Origin: Xylophilus sp.
Lineage (GTDB): Bacteria > Pseudomonadota > Gammaproteobacteria > Burkholderiales > Burkholderiaceae_C
Assembly (NCBI GenBank): GCA_009914555.1
Contig: WNDY01000010.1
Span: forward strand, 1 to 64,000
DNA length: 64,000 nucleotides
Reading direction: 5' to 3'
Part shown: piece after piece, positions 46,355 to 55,566 of the stretch
How positions within the stretch are numbered: the first letter of the stretch is position 1
Layout: every line of letters starts with the position of its first letter
Notes under the pieces: generated by a model
Database searches by the model: none
Told to the model about the DNA's origin: nothing
What the model saw: only the letters and a program-made list of their open reading frames with translations
Program-made: the position numbers and the translations under genes

Positions 46355-47356
46355 TCAGGCCGCGGCCCTGCGCAGGCGGTCCCGCACGCCCTCCCACTCG
46401 GGCGTGTCGGGCGGCGTCTCCACCCAGATGAGCTTGACGCCCTCGTCGTCGAAGCCGCGCAGCGCAGCGAAGAGCTGCTGCGCCGTGGCCGCCGCGTCCT
46501 CGGGCATGCGGCGCACGACCACGCGCGAGGAATGCTGCCTGAGCGGCGCGCGGGCATAGACCGCGAGGTGGGCCGCATCGGCGCCCAGCACGTCGAGCGC
46601 GGTCTGCAGGGCCTTGGCGTCCATGAGCCGCACCCGGGCCGTGGGCGCGTAGTGCGATTCGAGCGTGCCCGAGGCGCGCGGGTCGGGCGCGCCCAGGCTG
46701 TCCCGGTCGCGCAGCGGCTGGCCGGCCGCGGCCTCGATCGATTCACGGGTGACGGCGCCGGGGCGCAGCAGCACCGGCGCGCCGCGGGTGCAGTCGACGA
46801 TGGTGGATTCGATGCCCACGTCGCAGGCGCCGCCGTCGAGCACCAGCAGCGCGTCGCCGAACTCGCCGGCCACGTGCTGCGCCGTGGTCGGGCTCACGCG
46901 GCCGAAGCGGTTGGCGCTGGGCGCGGCCACGCCCCGCACCGGCGCGCCGCCGGCGCCGGGCGCAGCGGCGGCGCGCAGCACGGCCTGGGCGACCGGGTGC
47001 GACGGGCAGCGCAGGCCGACCGAGTCCTGCCCGGCCGCCGCCGCTGCGGCCACGCCCTCGCGGCGCGGCAGGATCAGCGTGAGCGGGCCGGGCCAGAAGG
47101 CGGCGGCGAGCGCGCGGGCGAAGGCCGGCACGTCGCGCGCGAAGGCGTCGATGCCGTGCGCGTCGGGCACGTGGACGATCAGCGGATGGTCCGCAGGCCG
47201 CCCCTTGGCGGTGAAGATCCTGCCGACGGCCGCCTCGCTGCCGGCATCGGCCGCGAGGCCGTAGACCGTTTCGGTCGGCAGGCCCAGCAGTTCGCCGGCG
47301 CGCAGGGCGCGGGCGGCTTCGGCGATGGCGTCCGGACGGGTGCCGTCGAGGATCAT
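46355..47356 (-). CDS. tsaC: Threonylcarbamoyl-AMP synthase, long (Sua5) form
   Basis: The 333-residue protein has a YrdC domain (LPTETVYGLAADAGSEAAVG; PLIVHVPD; AAPSANRFGRVSPTTAQHV) that makes threonylcarbamoyl-AMP for the t6A modification of ANN-decoding tRNAs, plus a C-terminal Sua5 domain beginning near SGTLESHYAPTARV. It starts two bases after the purK stop and ends the purE-purK-tsaC unit. Confidence 0.93.
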   Translation of the reverse strand: MILDGTRPDAIAEAARALRAGELLGLPTETVYGLAADAGSEAAVGRIFTAKGRPADHPLIVHVPDAHGIDAFARDVPAFARALAAAFWPGPLTLILPRREGVAAAAAAGQDSVGLRCPSHPVAQAVLRAAAAPGAGGAPVRGVAAPSANRFGRVSPTTAQHVAGEFGDALLVLDGGACDVGIESTIVDCTRGAPVLLRPGAVTRESIEAAAGQPLRDRDSLGAPDPRASGTLESHYAPTARVRLMDAKALQTALDVLGADAAHLAVYARAPLRQHSSRVVVRRMPEDAAATAQQLFAALRGFDDEGVKLIWVETPPDTPEWEGVRDRLRRAAA

Positions 47357-47358
47357 GG

Positions 47359-48525
47359 TCAGAAGGGCTCGATACCCAGCAGGGTTGCGGCCTGCAGGGC
47401 GGTGGTGCGCACGGCGCCGACCGTCGGACCGGTGAAGGTCAGGTGGCCCATCTTGCGGCCGGGCTTGGCATCCTCTTTGCCGTAGAGGTGCAGGTGCGCG
47501 CCCGGCAGGGCCAGCACCGCGTCCCATGCGGGCGTGCGCTCGTGGCCGTCGGCCGGGTCGAACCACAGGTCGCCCAGCAGGTTGAGCATGACCGAGGGGC
47601 TGTGCTGGCGCGGCGCGACGAGCGGCAGGCCGGCCAGGGTGCGCACCTGCAGCTCGAACTGCGAGACGTCGCAGGCGTCGATCGTGTAGTGGCCGCTGTT
47701 GTGCGGGCGCGGCGCGATCTCGTTGACCACGAGCACGCCGTCGTGCAGCACGAAGAACTCCACGCACAGCACGCCCACATACTCCGGGCCGTTGGCTATC
47801 GCAGTGGCCGCGGCAACGGCGCGCCGGGCCAATACCGTCGGGAGGATGCTGTCGTTGGCCTCGGTGACGGCCAGGATGCCGTGGCGGTGCAGGTTGCGCT
47901 GCGGCGCGAAGTGCACGACGTTGCCGTCGGCGCCGCGGGCCACGATGACCGAGCATTCGAACGACAGCGGCAGCAGCTTCTCGAGCACGCAGCCGACCTG
48001 GCCCAGCCGGCCCCAGGCGTCGACCAGCTCGGCCCGGTTGGTCACGCGCTCCTGGCCCTTGCCGTCGTAGCCCAGGCGCGCGGTCTTGAGGATGCCCGGC
48101 AGCAGGTCGTCGGAGACGGCGGCCAGGTCCTCGGCCGTCTCGATCACCGCATGCGGCGCGCAGGCCACGCCGACCGAGGCGAAGTGCGCCTTCTCGCGGG
48201 CGCGGTCCTGGGCGATGGCGACGGCGGCCGCCGCGGGCGCGACCGGGCGGTGCGCGGCCAGTGCCTCCAGCGCGGCGGCCGGCACGTTCTCGAATTCGGT
48301 GGTGATCGCGTCGGCCGTGGCCGCGAGACGTTCGAGCCCCTGCGCGTCGAGGTACGGGGTCTGGATGTGGTGGTGGCTCACGCGGCCTGCGGGGCTGGCC
48401 GCGTCCGGATCGAGCACCGCAGTGAAGTAGCCCAGGCGCTGGGCCGCGTGCACGAACATGCGGCCCAGCTGGCCGCCGCCGAGCACGCCGAGCGTGCCGC
48501 CGGGAAGGATCGGTGCAAGGTTCAC
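47359..48525 (-). CDS. purK: N5-carboxyaminoimidazole ribonucleotide synthase
   Basis: An ATP-grasp enzyme of purine synthesis. GTLGVLGGGQLGRMF at the N-terminus is the PurK signature, followed by ATP-grasp elements (FENVPAAALEAL; LKTARLGYDGKGQ; VNEIAPRPHNSGHYTIDACD). I place the start at GTG 48525 because GGAGGT lies six bases upstream and the product then begins close to the family N-terminus. An ATG at 48585 that overlaps the purE stop is the alternative and would add 20 residues (MSAARPPEGARTAAAGGGVA) that look unlike PurK. Confidence 0.92.
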   Translation of the reverse strand: MNLAPILPGGTLGVLGGGQLGRMFVHAAQRLGYFTAVLDPDAASPAGRVSHHHIQTPYLDAQGLERLAATADAITTEFENVPAAALEALAAHRPVAPAAAAVAIAQDRAREKAHFASVGVACAPHAVIETAEDLAAVSDDLLPGILKTARLGYDGKGQERVTNRAELVDAWGRLGQVGCVLEKLLPLSFECSVIVARGADGNVVHFAPQRNLHRHGILAVTEANDSILPTVLARRAVAAATAIANGPEYVGVLCVEFFVLHDGVLVVNEIAPRPHNSGHYTIDACDVSQFELQVRTLAGLPLVAPRQHSPSVMLNLLGDLWFDPADGHERTPAWDAVLALPGAHLHLYGKEDAKPGRKMGHLTFTGPTVGAVRTTALQAATLLGIEPF

Positions 48526-48581
48526 TGCGACACCTCCGCCAGCGGCTGCGGTGCGAGCGCCTTCGGGCGGCCGGGCGGCGC

Positions 48582-49076
48582 TCATGCCGCGGGCGGCAGC
48601 GCCATGCCGCGGGCGAGTTCGGTCTGCTGTGCGCGCCAGGTCTGCAGCTGGGTGCGCAGGCGCGCGTCTTCGTTGGCGAGCAGGGCCACGGCGAACAGCG
48701 CCGCGTTGGCCGCCCCGGCCGCGCCGATGGCGAAGGTCGCCACCGGAACGCCCTTGGGCATCTGCACGATGCTGTGCAGCGAATCGACGCCCTGGAGATG
48801 GCGGCTGGCCACCGGCACGCCGAGCACCGGCACCGTGGTCTTGGCCGCGAGCATGCCCGGCAGGTGGGCCGCGCCGCCGGCGCCGGCGATGATGGCCTTC
48901 AGGCCCCGCCCCTCGGCGGCTTCGGCATAAGCGAACATGTCGTCGGGCATGCGGTGCGCCGAGACGACACGCGCCTCGTGGGGGATGCCGAATTGCTGCA
49001 GAATCTGCACTGCATGCTGCATGGTCTCCCAGTCGCTGCTGGAGCCCATGACCACGCCGATGGGGATGGCTGTCAT
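48582..49076 (-). CDS. purE: N5-carboxyaminoimidazole ribonucleotide mutase
   Basis: The 164-residue class I PurE shows the phosphate-binding GVVMGSSSDWETM, the catalytic His in SAHRMPDD and the IAGAGGAAHLPGM loop. It converts the PurK product to CAIR. First gene of the minus-strand purE-purK-tsaC unit, divergent from the thioredoxin-like gene across 84 bases that must contain both promoters. Confidence 0.95.
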   Translation of the reverse strand: MTAIPIGVVMGSSSDWETMQHAVQILQQFGIPHEARVVSAHRMPDDMFAYAEAAEGRGLKAIIAGAGGAAHLPGMLAAKTTVPVLGVPVASRHLQGVDSLHSIVQMPKGVPVATFAIGAAGAANAALFAVALLANEDARLRTQLQTWRAQQTELARGMALPPAA

Positions 49077-49160
49077 AGTTGTCGTCGGTTGGGTAACCGC
49101 GGATTTTACGGTTCGGCCTTCACCCCTTCTTCCCGCAGACACATTCGCGCCACACACACC

Positions 49161-50087
49161 ATGTCGATCGACGTCACCGTAGAGAATTTCGAAGCCGAGG
49201 TCATCGCCGCCTCGCAGACCGTGCCCGTGCTCGTGGACTTCTGGGCGCCGTGGTGCGGCCCGTGCAAGACGCTCGGCCCGATCCTGGAAAAGCTGGAGAC
49301 GGCCTACGAGGGCCGCTGCAAGCTCGTGAAGATCGACTCCGACACCGAGCAGCAACTGGCCGCGGCCTTCGGCATCCGCAGCATCCCGACGGTGATCCTG
49401 CTCAAGAACGGCCAGCCGGTCGACGGCTTCGCCGGCGCCCTGCCCGAGGGCAAGGTGCGCGAGTTCCTCGACAAGCACGTGCCCAGCGCCGCCGAGACCG
49501 AGGCGGTGGCCGAGGAAGAAGCCGCGCTCGACGCGCTGGCCGACGGCGACGTCGAAGGCGCGCTGGAACGCCTCCAGCATGCCGTGGCCACCGACCCGGC
49601 CAACGACGACGTGCGCTGCGACTACGTCAAGCTGCTGCTGCAGCTGGGCTACCTCGACGAGGCCCGCCTCGCGTTCGAGCCGTTTGCCGCCAAGGCGCAG
49701 GCCGAAGCCGCCGGCACCGTGACCGCCTCGCTGCGCCGCATCGATGCGCTCCAGCGCTGGATCGCCGCCTTCGACGCGGCCCAGGCGCAGCCGGACATCG
49801 GCGCGTACGACGCGAAGATCGCCGCCAACAAGCGCGACTTCGACGCCCGCTTCGGCCGCGCGCAGCTGCTCGTCGTGCAGCAGCAGTGGACCGCGGCGCT
49901 CGACGAGCTGCTGGAAATCCTCATGCGCGACCGCACCTGGAACGACGACCTCGCCCGCAAGACCTACATCGCCATCCTCGAACTCATCGAGCCGCCGGCG
50001 CCCAAGGTGGCCGAGGGCCAGATCCCGCCGCAGGACCCGGTGGTGGCGACCTACCGGCGCCGCCTCAGCTCCCTCATCCTCAGCTGA
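49161..50087 (+). CDS. CnoX/YbbN-like thioredoxin with TPR domain
   Basis: The 308-residue cytoplasmic protein has an N-terminal thioredoxin fold with active site W31-C-G-P-C35 and cis-Pro in IRSIPTVILLKNG, then a tetratricopeptide region from about residue 115 (ALADGDVEGALERLQHAVAT). Unlike E. coli CnoX (SQHC), both redox cysteines are kept, so disulfide exchange is possible in addition to chaperedoxin activity. It starts at ATG 49161 and leads toward the next gene with four bases between. Confidence 0.92.
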   Translation: MSIDVTVENFEAEVIAASQTVPVLVDFWAPWCGPCKTLGPILEKLETAYEGRCKLVKIDSDTEQQLAAAFGIRSIPTVILLKNGQPVDGFAGALPEGKVREFLDKHVPSAAETEAVAEEEAALDALADGDVEGALERLQHAVATDPANDDVRCDYVKLLLQLGYLDEARLAFEPFAAKAQAEAAGTVTASLRRIDALQRWIAAFDAAQAQPDIGAYDAKIAANKRDFDARFGRAQLLVVQQQWTAALDELLEILMRDRTWNDDLARKTYIAILELIEPPAPKVAEGQIPPQDPVVATYRRRLSSLILS

Positions 50088-50091
50088 GCCG

Positions 50092-50943
50092 ATGCCCAGC
50101 CGCCGCCGCTTTGCGCTGCCGGGGGTGGCGATGGCGCTGGGCGCCTGGCTGCTGCCGGCCTCGGCCCAGCAGGCGCCGCAGCCGGCAGCGCAGCCCACGC
50201 TGCCGCTGCCGGCCAGCTTCACCGGCACCCTGCCCTGCGCCGACTGCCCGGGCATCGTGCACCACCTCAACCTGCTGCCCGAGCGCACGCCGCCGTATGC
50301 GACCGACCACGGCCGCTACGAGCTGCGGCTGCGCTATCTCGGCGCCAAGGGCGGCCGGCCCCGGGTGGAGCGCGGCGCCTGGCGGCTGTCGGGCGACGGC
50401 GCCACGCTGACCGTGGGCAGCGGCGACCAGCGCCGCCTGTTCCGCATGGACGCCACCGGCTCGCTGCTGACCGCGCTGGACCGCGAGGGCCATGCGATCG
50501 CCAGCAACCTCAACTACACGCTGGAGCGGGCCAACGCCTTCACCTCCCTGCAGGAGGCCGAGCGCGCCGAGCAGATCGCCGCCACCGGCGCGCCGCTCGA
50601 AGACACGACCTGGCGGCTGGTGACGCTCGGCGGCCAGCCGGTGGCCGTGCCGACCAACGGCCAGCGCGAGGCCCACCTCGTGCTGCATGCCAAGGATGCG
50701 CGCCTGTCGGGCTCCGGCGGCTGCAACCGCCTGCTCGGCAGCTACGAGCGCAACGGCGCCGCGCTGCGCTTTCCGCCGATCGCCGCGACGCGGCTGGCCT
50801 GTCCGCAGGGCATGGAGCAGGAGAACGCCTTCCTCCAGGCGCTGGAGCGCGTGGCCGGCTGGCGCATCCAGGGCCGGCGGCTGGACCTGACCGATGCCGC
50901 GGGCGTGACGGTGGCGCAGTTCGAGGCGGCGGCCGCGAAGTAG
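50092..50943 (+). CDS. NlpE-N/META-domain envelope protein
   Basis: The 283-residue protein has a signal peptide (about 1-25, cut near ASA-QQ), an NlpE-like N-terminal domain with ASFTGTLPCADCPGIVHHLN (C49, C52), and a C-terminal META/HslJ-like domain (LEDTTWRLVTLGGQPV; LSGSGGCNRLLGSYE). No lipobox cysteine follows the signal, so it is probably soluble in the periplasm. Related proteins sense envelope or copper stress; its own role is unknown. Confidence 0.88.
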   Translation: MPSRRRFALPGVAMALGAWLLPASAQQAPQPAAQPTLPLPASFTGTLPCADCPGIVHHLNLLPERTPPYATDHGRYELRLRYLGAKGGRPRVERGAWRLSGDGATLTVGSGDQRRLFRMDATGSLLTALDREGHAIASNLNYTLERANAFTSLQEAERAEQIAATGAPLEDTTWRLVTLGGQPVAVPTNGQREAHLVLHAKDARLSGSGGCNRLLGSYERNGAALRFPPIAATRLACPQGMEQENAFLQALERVAGWRIQGRRLDLTDAAGVTVAQFEAAAAK

Positions 50944-50978
50944 CGCCGCGGCGCGGACGCCGGTACCATGTGCGAACC

Positions 50979-51266
50979 ATGGAGCTCGAGATCTACAACG
51001 CGTTCATCAAGGCCGGCGTGTCCGAAACGGATGCGAAGGCGGTGGTCGAATCCCTCAACCGGGAGATCGACCGGCGCTACAACCTGCATGCGCAGCAACT
51101 GGCCACGCGCGGCGATCTCCAGGAAGTGCGCGGCGACCTCCAGGAATTGCGCGGCAGCCTCGAAGCCAGGCTCGCACAGACCCAGGCCGAACTCATCAAA
51201 TGGACCATCGGCACCATGTTCGTCGCCGTGGGCCTGTTCGCCACCCTGACCAAGCTCTGGCACTGA
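50979..51266 (+). CDS. Coiled-coil protein with C-terminal membrane helix (DUF1640-like)
   Basis: The 95-residue protein has an N-terminal helical part (YNAFIKAGVSETDAKAVVES), a heptad coiled coil containing a near-repeat (GDLQEVRGDLQELRGSLEAR) and a C-terminal transmembrane helix (IKWTIGTMFVAVGLFATLTK). It resembles the bacterial DUF1640/CCDC90 family. Prokaryotic members are often found near phage or toxin genes, but none adjoins this copy. The ATG at 50979 is preferred to a GTG three codons earlier. Confidence 0.8.
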   Translation: MELEIYNAFIKAGVSETDAKAVVESLNREIDRRYNLHAQQLATRGDLQEVRGDLQELRGSLEARLAQTQAELIKWTIGTMFVAVGLFATLTKLWH

Positions 51267-51273
51267 GTCCAAG

Positions 51274-51334
51274 GGGGTATAGCCCCGCAGCGGGCGCCAG
51301 CCGCCCGCCACAGCCCCCTCCTCCCCGGGGTATC
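51274..51334 (+). repeat. Paired GTAT-box element (direct, 53 bp)
   Basis: GGGGTATA (51274-51281) and GGGGTATC (51327-51334) are 53 bp apart and fill the gap between convergent genes. The second box touches the purC stop codon. An inner inverted repeat (GCGGGCG ... CCGCCCGC) matches the arrangement in the 9831 element. Confidence 0.65.
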
Positions 51335-52238
51335 AGCCCGTCAGCCGCTCCAGCGCCTCGCGGTACTTGGCCGCCGTCTTCTCGACCACGTCCTGCGGCA
51401 GGCGCGGCGCCGGCGCGGTCTTGGGCCAGGGCTGGCCGTTGATGCGCACGGCTTCGAGCCAGTCGCGCACGAACTGCTTGTCGTAGCTCGGCGGGTTGGC
51501 GCCGGCGGCGAACGCGGCCTCGTAGCCTTCGACCGGCCAGTAGCGCGAGCTGTCGGGCGTGAGCACCTCGTCCATCAGCACCAGCGTGCCGTCGGTGTCG
51601 AGGCCGAACTCGAACTTGGTGTCGGCGATGATGAGCCCCTTGGCCAGCGCGATGCCGGCGGCCGCCTGGTACAGCGCGATGCTGGTGTCGCGGATCTGCG
51701 CGGCCAGTTCGGGGCCGACGATCTCGACGGTGCGGGCATAGTCGATGTTCTCATCGTGCTCGCCGACGGCCGCCTTGGCCGCGGGCGTGTAGCTCGGCTC
51801 GGGCAGCTTGCTCGCGTTCTTCAGACCGGCGGGCAGCGGCACGCCGCAGACGGCCTGGCCGGCCTGGTATTCCTGCCAGCCGCTGCCGGCCAGGTAGCCG
51901 CGCACCACGGCCTCGATCGGCACGGGCTTCAGGCGCTTGACCAGCATCGAGCGGCCGCGCACCTGCGGCGCCTCGGCCGGCGTGACAACGCTCTCCGGGT
52001 CCTCGCCGGTCAGGTGGTTGGGGCTCAGGTGGCCGAGCCGGTCGAACCAGAACAGCGCCATCCGCGTGAGCAGCTCGCCCTTGCCCGGAATCGGCTCGCC
52101 CATGATGACGTCGAAGGCCGACAGCCGGTCGCTGGCGACCATGAGGATGCGGTCGTCGCCCACGGCGTAGTTGTCGCGCACCTTGCCGCGCGCGAGCAGG
52201 GGCAGGCTCTGGATGGAGGAGGTGTGGACGGTGGTCAT
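51333..52238 (-). CDS. purC: Phosphoribosylaminoimidazole-succinocarboxamide synthase (SAICAR synthase)
   Basis: The 301-residue enzyme joins CAIR and aspartate in purine synthesis. It shows [38 protein letters not shown], the ATP/Asp region [14 protein letters not shown] and [13 protein letters not shown], as in the roughly 300-residue PurC form. It lies downstream of the aldolase gene but a strong terminator separates them, so it has its own promoter. purE and purK are nearby but in another unit. Confidence 0.95.
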   Translation of the reverse strand: MTTVHTSSIQSLPLLARGKVRDNYAVGDDRILMVASDRLSAFDVIMGEPIPGKGELLTRMALFWFDRLGHLSPNHLTGEDPESVVTPAEAPQVRGRSMLVKRLKPVPIEAVVRGYLAGSGWQEYQAGQAVCGVPLPAGLKNASKLPEPSYTPAAKAAVGEHDENIDYARTVEIVGPELAAQIRDTSIALYQAAAGIALAKGLIIADTKFEFGLDTDGTLVLMDEVLTPDSSRYWPVEGYEAAFAAGANPPSYDKQFVRDWLEAVRINGQPWPKTAPAPRLPQDVVEKTAAKYREALERLTG

Positions 52239-52290
52239 GGCGGCGAAAGGAGTGCGAAAGCGGGGGGAGCCGGCATTGTGGCGCGGCCAG

Positions 52291-52318
52291 AAAAAAGCCA
52301 CCGCCCTGCGGTGGCTTT
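52291..52318 (-). terminator. Rho-independent terminator of the aldolase gene
   Basis: On the minus strand an 11-bp perfect stem (AAAGCCACCGC-AGG-GCGGTGGCTTT) runs into six T residues, 17 bases behind the aldolase stop. Classic intrinsic terminator and the clearest one in the window. Confidence 0.9.
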
Positions 52319-52335
52319 GACGCCCGGGAAGAGGC

Positions 52336-53229
52336 TCAGACGATCGAGGCGCGGTAGATCGACTCGATCGACGCGTCCAGCGCGCCGTTGAACTGCTCGT
52401 CGGACTGCTGGGCCGACAGGCCCTCGGTCAGCGCGCGGCTAAAGCTGGCGATGATGCCGGGGTTCCTGGCCAGGCGGGCGTTGGCCTCGTCGCGGCTGTA
52501 GCCGCCCGACAGCGCCACCAGGCGCAGCACCTTCGGATGGTCGACCAGCTCGCGGTAGAAGCCGTCGACGGTCGGCAGCGTGAGCTTGAGGATCACGCGC
52601 CGGCCCTCGGGCAGCGCGTTCAGGCGCTCGATGAAGCCCTGCTTGAGCAGCGTCTCGGCCTCGGCCTTGTCGGCGATCTTGATCGAGACTTCGGGCTCGA
52701 TGATCGGCACCAGGCCGGCGGCCAGCACCTGGGCGCCGAGCGCGAACTGCTGGTCGAGCGCGGCGGCGATGCCCTTGGCGTTGACGGCATGGATGACCGA
52801 GCGCTCCTTGGTGCCGAACACGCCCTGGGCCTTGGCGCGGGCCAGCAGGTCGTCCAGGCCGGGGATGGGCTTCAACAGCTGCACGCCGTCGGCCTCGTCG
52901 GCCAGGCCCTTGTCGATCTTCAGGAACGGCACGACCTGCTTCTTCTCCCACAGGTACTGGGCTGCGGGCAGGCCGTCGAACTGGCGCTCCAGCGTGGCTT
53001 CGAACAGGATGGCGCCGAGCACGCGGCGGCCGTCGAAGGCGGGGCTGGTGACGATGCGGGTGCGGAAAGCGTGCACCAGGTCGAACATCTCGGCGTCGCT
53101 CTGGTAGGCGCTTTCCTCGATGCCGTAGAGCTTCAGGGCCTTGGGCGTGCTGCCGCCGCTCTGGTCCAGGGCGGCGATGAAGCCGTTGCCCCTGGCGATC
53201 TTGTCCAGCTGTTCTTGATGAGCACTCAT
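52336..53229 (-). CDS. Class I fructose-1,6-bisphosphate aldolase
   Basis: The 297-residue protein matches the short class I aldolases found in bacteria: [20 protein letters not shown] at the N-terminus, [34 protein letters not shown] with active-site lysines, and the Schiff-base lysine region [14 protein letters not shown]. It cleaves or forms fructose bisphosphate without a metal. It stands alone on the minus strand, followed by a strong terminator before purC. The ATG at 53229 has AGAGAG upstream. Confidence 0.93.
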   Translation of the reverse strand: MSAHQEQLDKIARGNGFIAALDQSGGSTPKALKLYGIEESAYQSDAEMFDLVHAFRTRIVTSPAFDGRRVLGAILFEATLERQFDGLPAAQYLWEKKQVVPFLKIDKGLADEADGVQLLKPIPGLDDLLARAKAQGVFGTKERSVIHAVNAKGIAAALDQQFALGAQVLAAGLVPIIEPEVSIKIADKAEAETLLKQGFIERLNALPEGRRVILKLTLPTVDGFYRELVDHPKVLRLVALSGGYSRDEANARLARNPGIIASFSRALTEGLSAQQSDEQFNGALDASIESIYRASIV

Positions 53230-53344
53230 GGCATCTCTCTCTTCGTGAGTCTTGGCCGCGCAGGGCGGCACGGGAATGGGTGGAAGGCTTGGAACCGTGG
53301 TCGATTGTAGGGACAGCGCGCGCCTGCCTGGTCTCAGAACGTGT

Positions 53345-54784
53345 TCACGCGCCGGCCGGCGGCCGCGCCAGCTCGATGCGCCAGGCGGTCGTCCATGGCG
53401 CGCCGGCCGGCGCGGCGGCGAAGCGCCCGCCGTGGGCCTGAGCCACGCGGGCGACGATCTCGTGGCCCAGGTGCAGGCTGTCCACGGGCGCGGGCGGCGG
53501 CACGGCGGCACGGCCGTCGGGGCCAAGGCGGCGGCCGTCGTCGCGCACCTCGATCCAGGCGGTGCCGCCGCCTTCGCTGCCGCAGGCGATCTCGATGACC
53601 GTGCCCTGCGGCGTGTGGCGCAGCGCGTTCTCGATCAGGTTGCGCAGCGCGATGTCGAGCAGCACCGCATGGCCGTGCCAGGGCAGCGCGTGCGGCCCGG
53701 CCACGGCGATGGCGCTGCCGTGCCGCCAGGCCGCCTGGGCATAGTCGGCCGCGGCCGTGCGGGCGATGGCCGCCAGATCGACGGCCGCGGCGGCATCGTG
53801 CATCTGCGCCCGGCTGGCGCGGGCCAGGGCCAGCAGCTGGTCGAGCACGTGGCCGGCGCGCAGCGCGTCGGCGCCGATGCGCGCGAGCGCGGCGCCGCGC
53901 TCGGCCTCGGCCAGCGGGCCGCCGAGCGCGCGGGCCTGCAGCACGATGGAGGCCAGCGGCGTGCGCAGCTCGTGCGCCACCTCGCTGGCCAGGCGCCGTT
54001 CGCGCGCCAGCGCGGCCTGCTGGCGGTCGAGCAGCGCGTTGATCGATCCGACGACCGAGCTGAACTCGTGCAGCGGATAGCGCGCCGGTAGCCGCCCGGC
54101 GCGGGCCACGTCGAGCGCGGCCACGTCGTCGGACAGCACGTAGAGCGGCCGCAGCCCGCGCCAGATCGCCAGGCCCAGCGCGAGCGCCACGACCGGCAGC
54201 AGCCACAGGCCCGGCTCGATCATCTGGCCGGCGATGTCCTCGGCCAGGCTGTCGCGCTCCTCGCGCTCGACCAGCACCATGATGCGGCGGTCCCGGGCGG
54301 TGCTCCACTGGGCGAAGCTGCGCCAACGCTCGCCTCCGGGGCCCAGGCGCTGGTCGGCGAAGCCGGCGTCGGGCGCGAAGGCCGGCGCCGGCGCGTCGCC
54401 CCGGCGGCCGACCAGCCGGCCCTGCGCGTCCCAGAGGAAGACGCTGAACGACTGCTGGTAGTCGTGGGCGCGCAGCAGCGGCATGTCGACCCGCGGCGTG
54501 GTTTCGGCCGGCGCGCGAAAGCCGGTGGCGTCGAGGTTGAGCAGCAGCGCGGCGACGCTGGCCAGGTGGCCGTCGGTCAGCTCGTCGGCCTCGTGCACGC
54601 CGGTCTGGTAGCCCAGCGCGACGAAGCTGCCCCAGACGGCCAGCAGCGCGCCCAGCACCCACAGCAGCAGACGGTTGGTGAGCGACGGCGGGCGTCGCGT
54701 CGGATTTTGATACTCCCCGGCCTTAGCTCCCTCAGCGGTCTCTTTCTGCCCGACAGAGCCATATACCCCCTCGTTTTCTGCCAT
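53345..54784 (-). CDS. Two-component sensor histidine kinase with degenerate ATP lid
   Basis: The 479-residue inner-membrane kinase resembles QseC/PmrB: two membrane helices (about 39-59 and 193-212), a periplasmic loop between them, H271 in EVAHELRTPLASIVL and N-box LRNLIENALRHTP. The ATP-binding part is odd. The G1 box reads VRDDGRRLG rather than DNGPGI, the F-box is missing, and G2 reads SLHLGHEIV instead of GSGLGLAIV. Kinase activity may be weak or lost while phosphatase function remains. Starts at ATG 54784, two bases after the regulator stop. Its first 30 residues are encoded by a paired-box element and resemble no known sensor. Confidence 0.85.
   Translation of the reverse strand: MAENEGVYGSVGQKETAEGAKAGEYQNPTRRPPSLTNRLLLWVLGALLAVWGSFVALGYQTGVHEADELTDGHLASVAALLLNLDATGFRAPAETTPRVDMPLLRAHDYQQSFSVFLWDAQGRLVGRRGDAPAPAFAPDAGFADQRLGPGGERWRSFAQWSTARDRRIMVLVEREERDSLAEDIAGQMIEPGLWLLPVVALALGLAIWRGLRPLYVLSDDVAALDVARAGRLPARYPLHEFSSVVGSINALLDRQQAALARERRLASEVAHELRTPLASIVLQARALGGPLAEAERGAALARIGADALRAGHVLDQLLALARASRAQMHDAAAAVDLAAIARTAAADYAQAAWRHGSAIAVAGPHALPWHGHAVLLDIALRNLIENALRHTPQGTVIEIACGSEGGGTAWIEVRDDGRRLGPDGRAAVPPPAPVDSLHLGHEIVARVAQAHGGRFAAAPAGAPWTTAWRIELARPPAGA
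54709..54769 (-). repeat. Paired GTAT-box element inside the kinase 5' end
   Basis: On the minus strand GGGGTATA (54762-54769) and GGAGTATC (54709-54716) are 53 bp apart, within the first 30 codons of the kinase gene. These codons (GTA TAT, TCT, AAA, GCT AAG, CAA AAT) are far AT-richer than the rest of the gene. Confidence 0.55.
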
Positions 54785-54786
54785 GT

Positions 54787-55467
54787 TCACTCTCTCGGGA
54801 TGAAATAGCCGACGCCGCGCATGGTCTGGATCAGCGAACTGCCGAGCTTGCGGCGCAGGCGGTGGATGTGGCCTTCGAGCGTGTTGCTCTCGGCGCCGGC
54901 CGACTGCCAGTCGTAGAGGTGTTCCTCGATCTGCGCGCGCGACAGCACCCGGCCGCGGGCGTCGAGCAGCAGCCGCAGGATGGCGAACTCGCGCGGCGAC
55001 ACCTCCACCGGCGCTCCGGCGCGGCGCACGGTGCGCGCGGCCGGGTCCAGCTCCACGTCGCCGTGGCGCGCCAGCGGCTGCGAGCGGCCGGCCGCGCGCC
55101 GCAGCAGGGCGCGCAGGCGGGCGTCGAGCTCGTCGACATCGAACGGCTTGACGAGGTAGTCGTCGGCGCCCTGGTCCAGGCCCGAGACGCGGTCGCGCAC
55201 CTGGTCGCGCGCCGTGAGGAGCAGCACCGGCAGCAGCGCGTCGGGCCGCGCGCCCTCGGGGCTCTCGCGCAGGCGGCGCAGCAGCGTGGCGCCGTCGCCG
55301 TCGGCCAGGCCCAGGTCCAGCAGCACGGCGTCGAACGCATCGGCGCGCAGCGCCGCCCAGGCGGGCGCCACGCCGTCGCACACGTCGACCGCATAGCCGC
55401 GCTGGCGCAGGTTGGCGCGCAGGCCCTCGGCGATGCCGGCATCGTCTTCCACCACGAGGATTCGCAT
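54787..55467 (-). CDS. OmpR/PmrA-family response regulator
   Basis: The 226-residue protein has a receiver domain (VVEDDAGIAEG; D51 in LLDLGLADGDG; Lys in YLVKPFDVDEL) and a winged-helix DNA-binding domain (VEVSPREFAILRLLLDARG; SNTLEGHIHRLRRKLG; GVGYFIPRE). It is translated just ahead of the kinase and divergent from two PAP2 phosphatase genes across a 99-base gap. It may therefore control lipid A or undecaprenyl-phosphate modification, in the manner of PmrA or QseB. Confidence 0.93.
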   Translation of the reverse strand: MRILVVEDDAGIAEGLRANLRQRGYAVDVCDGVAPAWAALRADAFDAVLLDLGLADGDGATLLRRLRESPEGARPDALLPVLLLTARDQVRDRVSGLDQGADDYLVKPFDVDELDARLRALLRRAAGRSQPLARHGDVELDPAARTVRRAGAPVEVSPREFAILRLLLDARGRVLSRAQIEEHLYDWQSAGAESNTLEGHIHRLRRKLGSSLIQTMRGVGYFIPRE

Positions 55468-55566
55468 GAAGGCGCATTGTGGGCGCGCCCGCGCCGCGCG
55501 GGGCCGGTACACGACCGCGGCGGTCCTTCATTGCCCGTTCATCTTCGGCGGCTACGGTGCGCGCCC

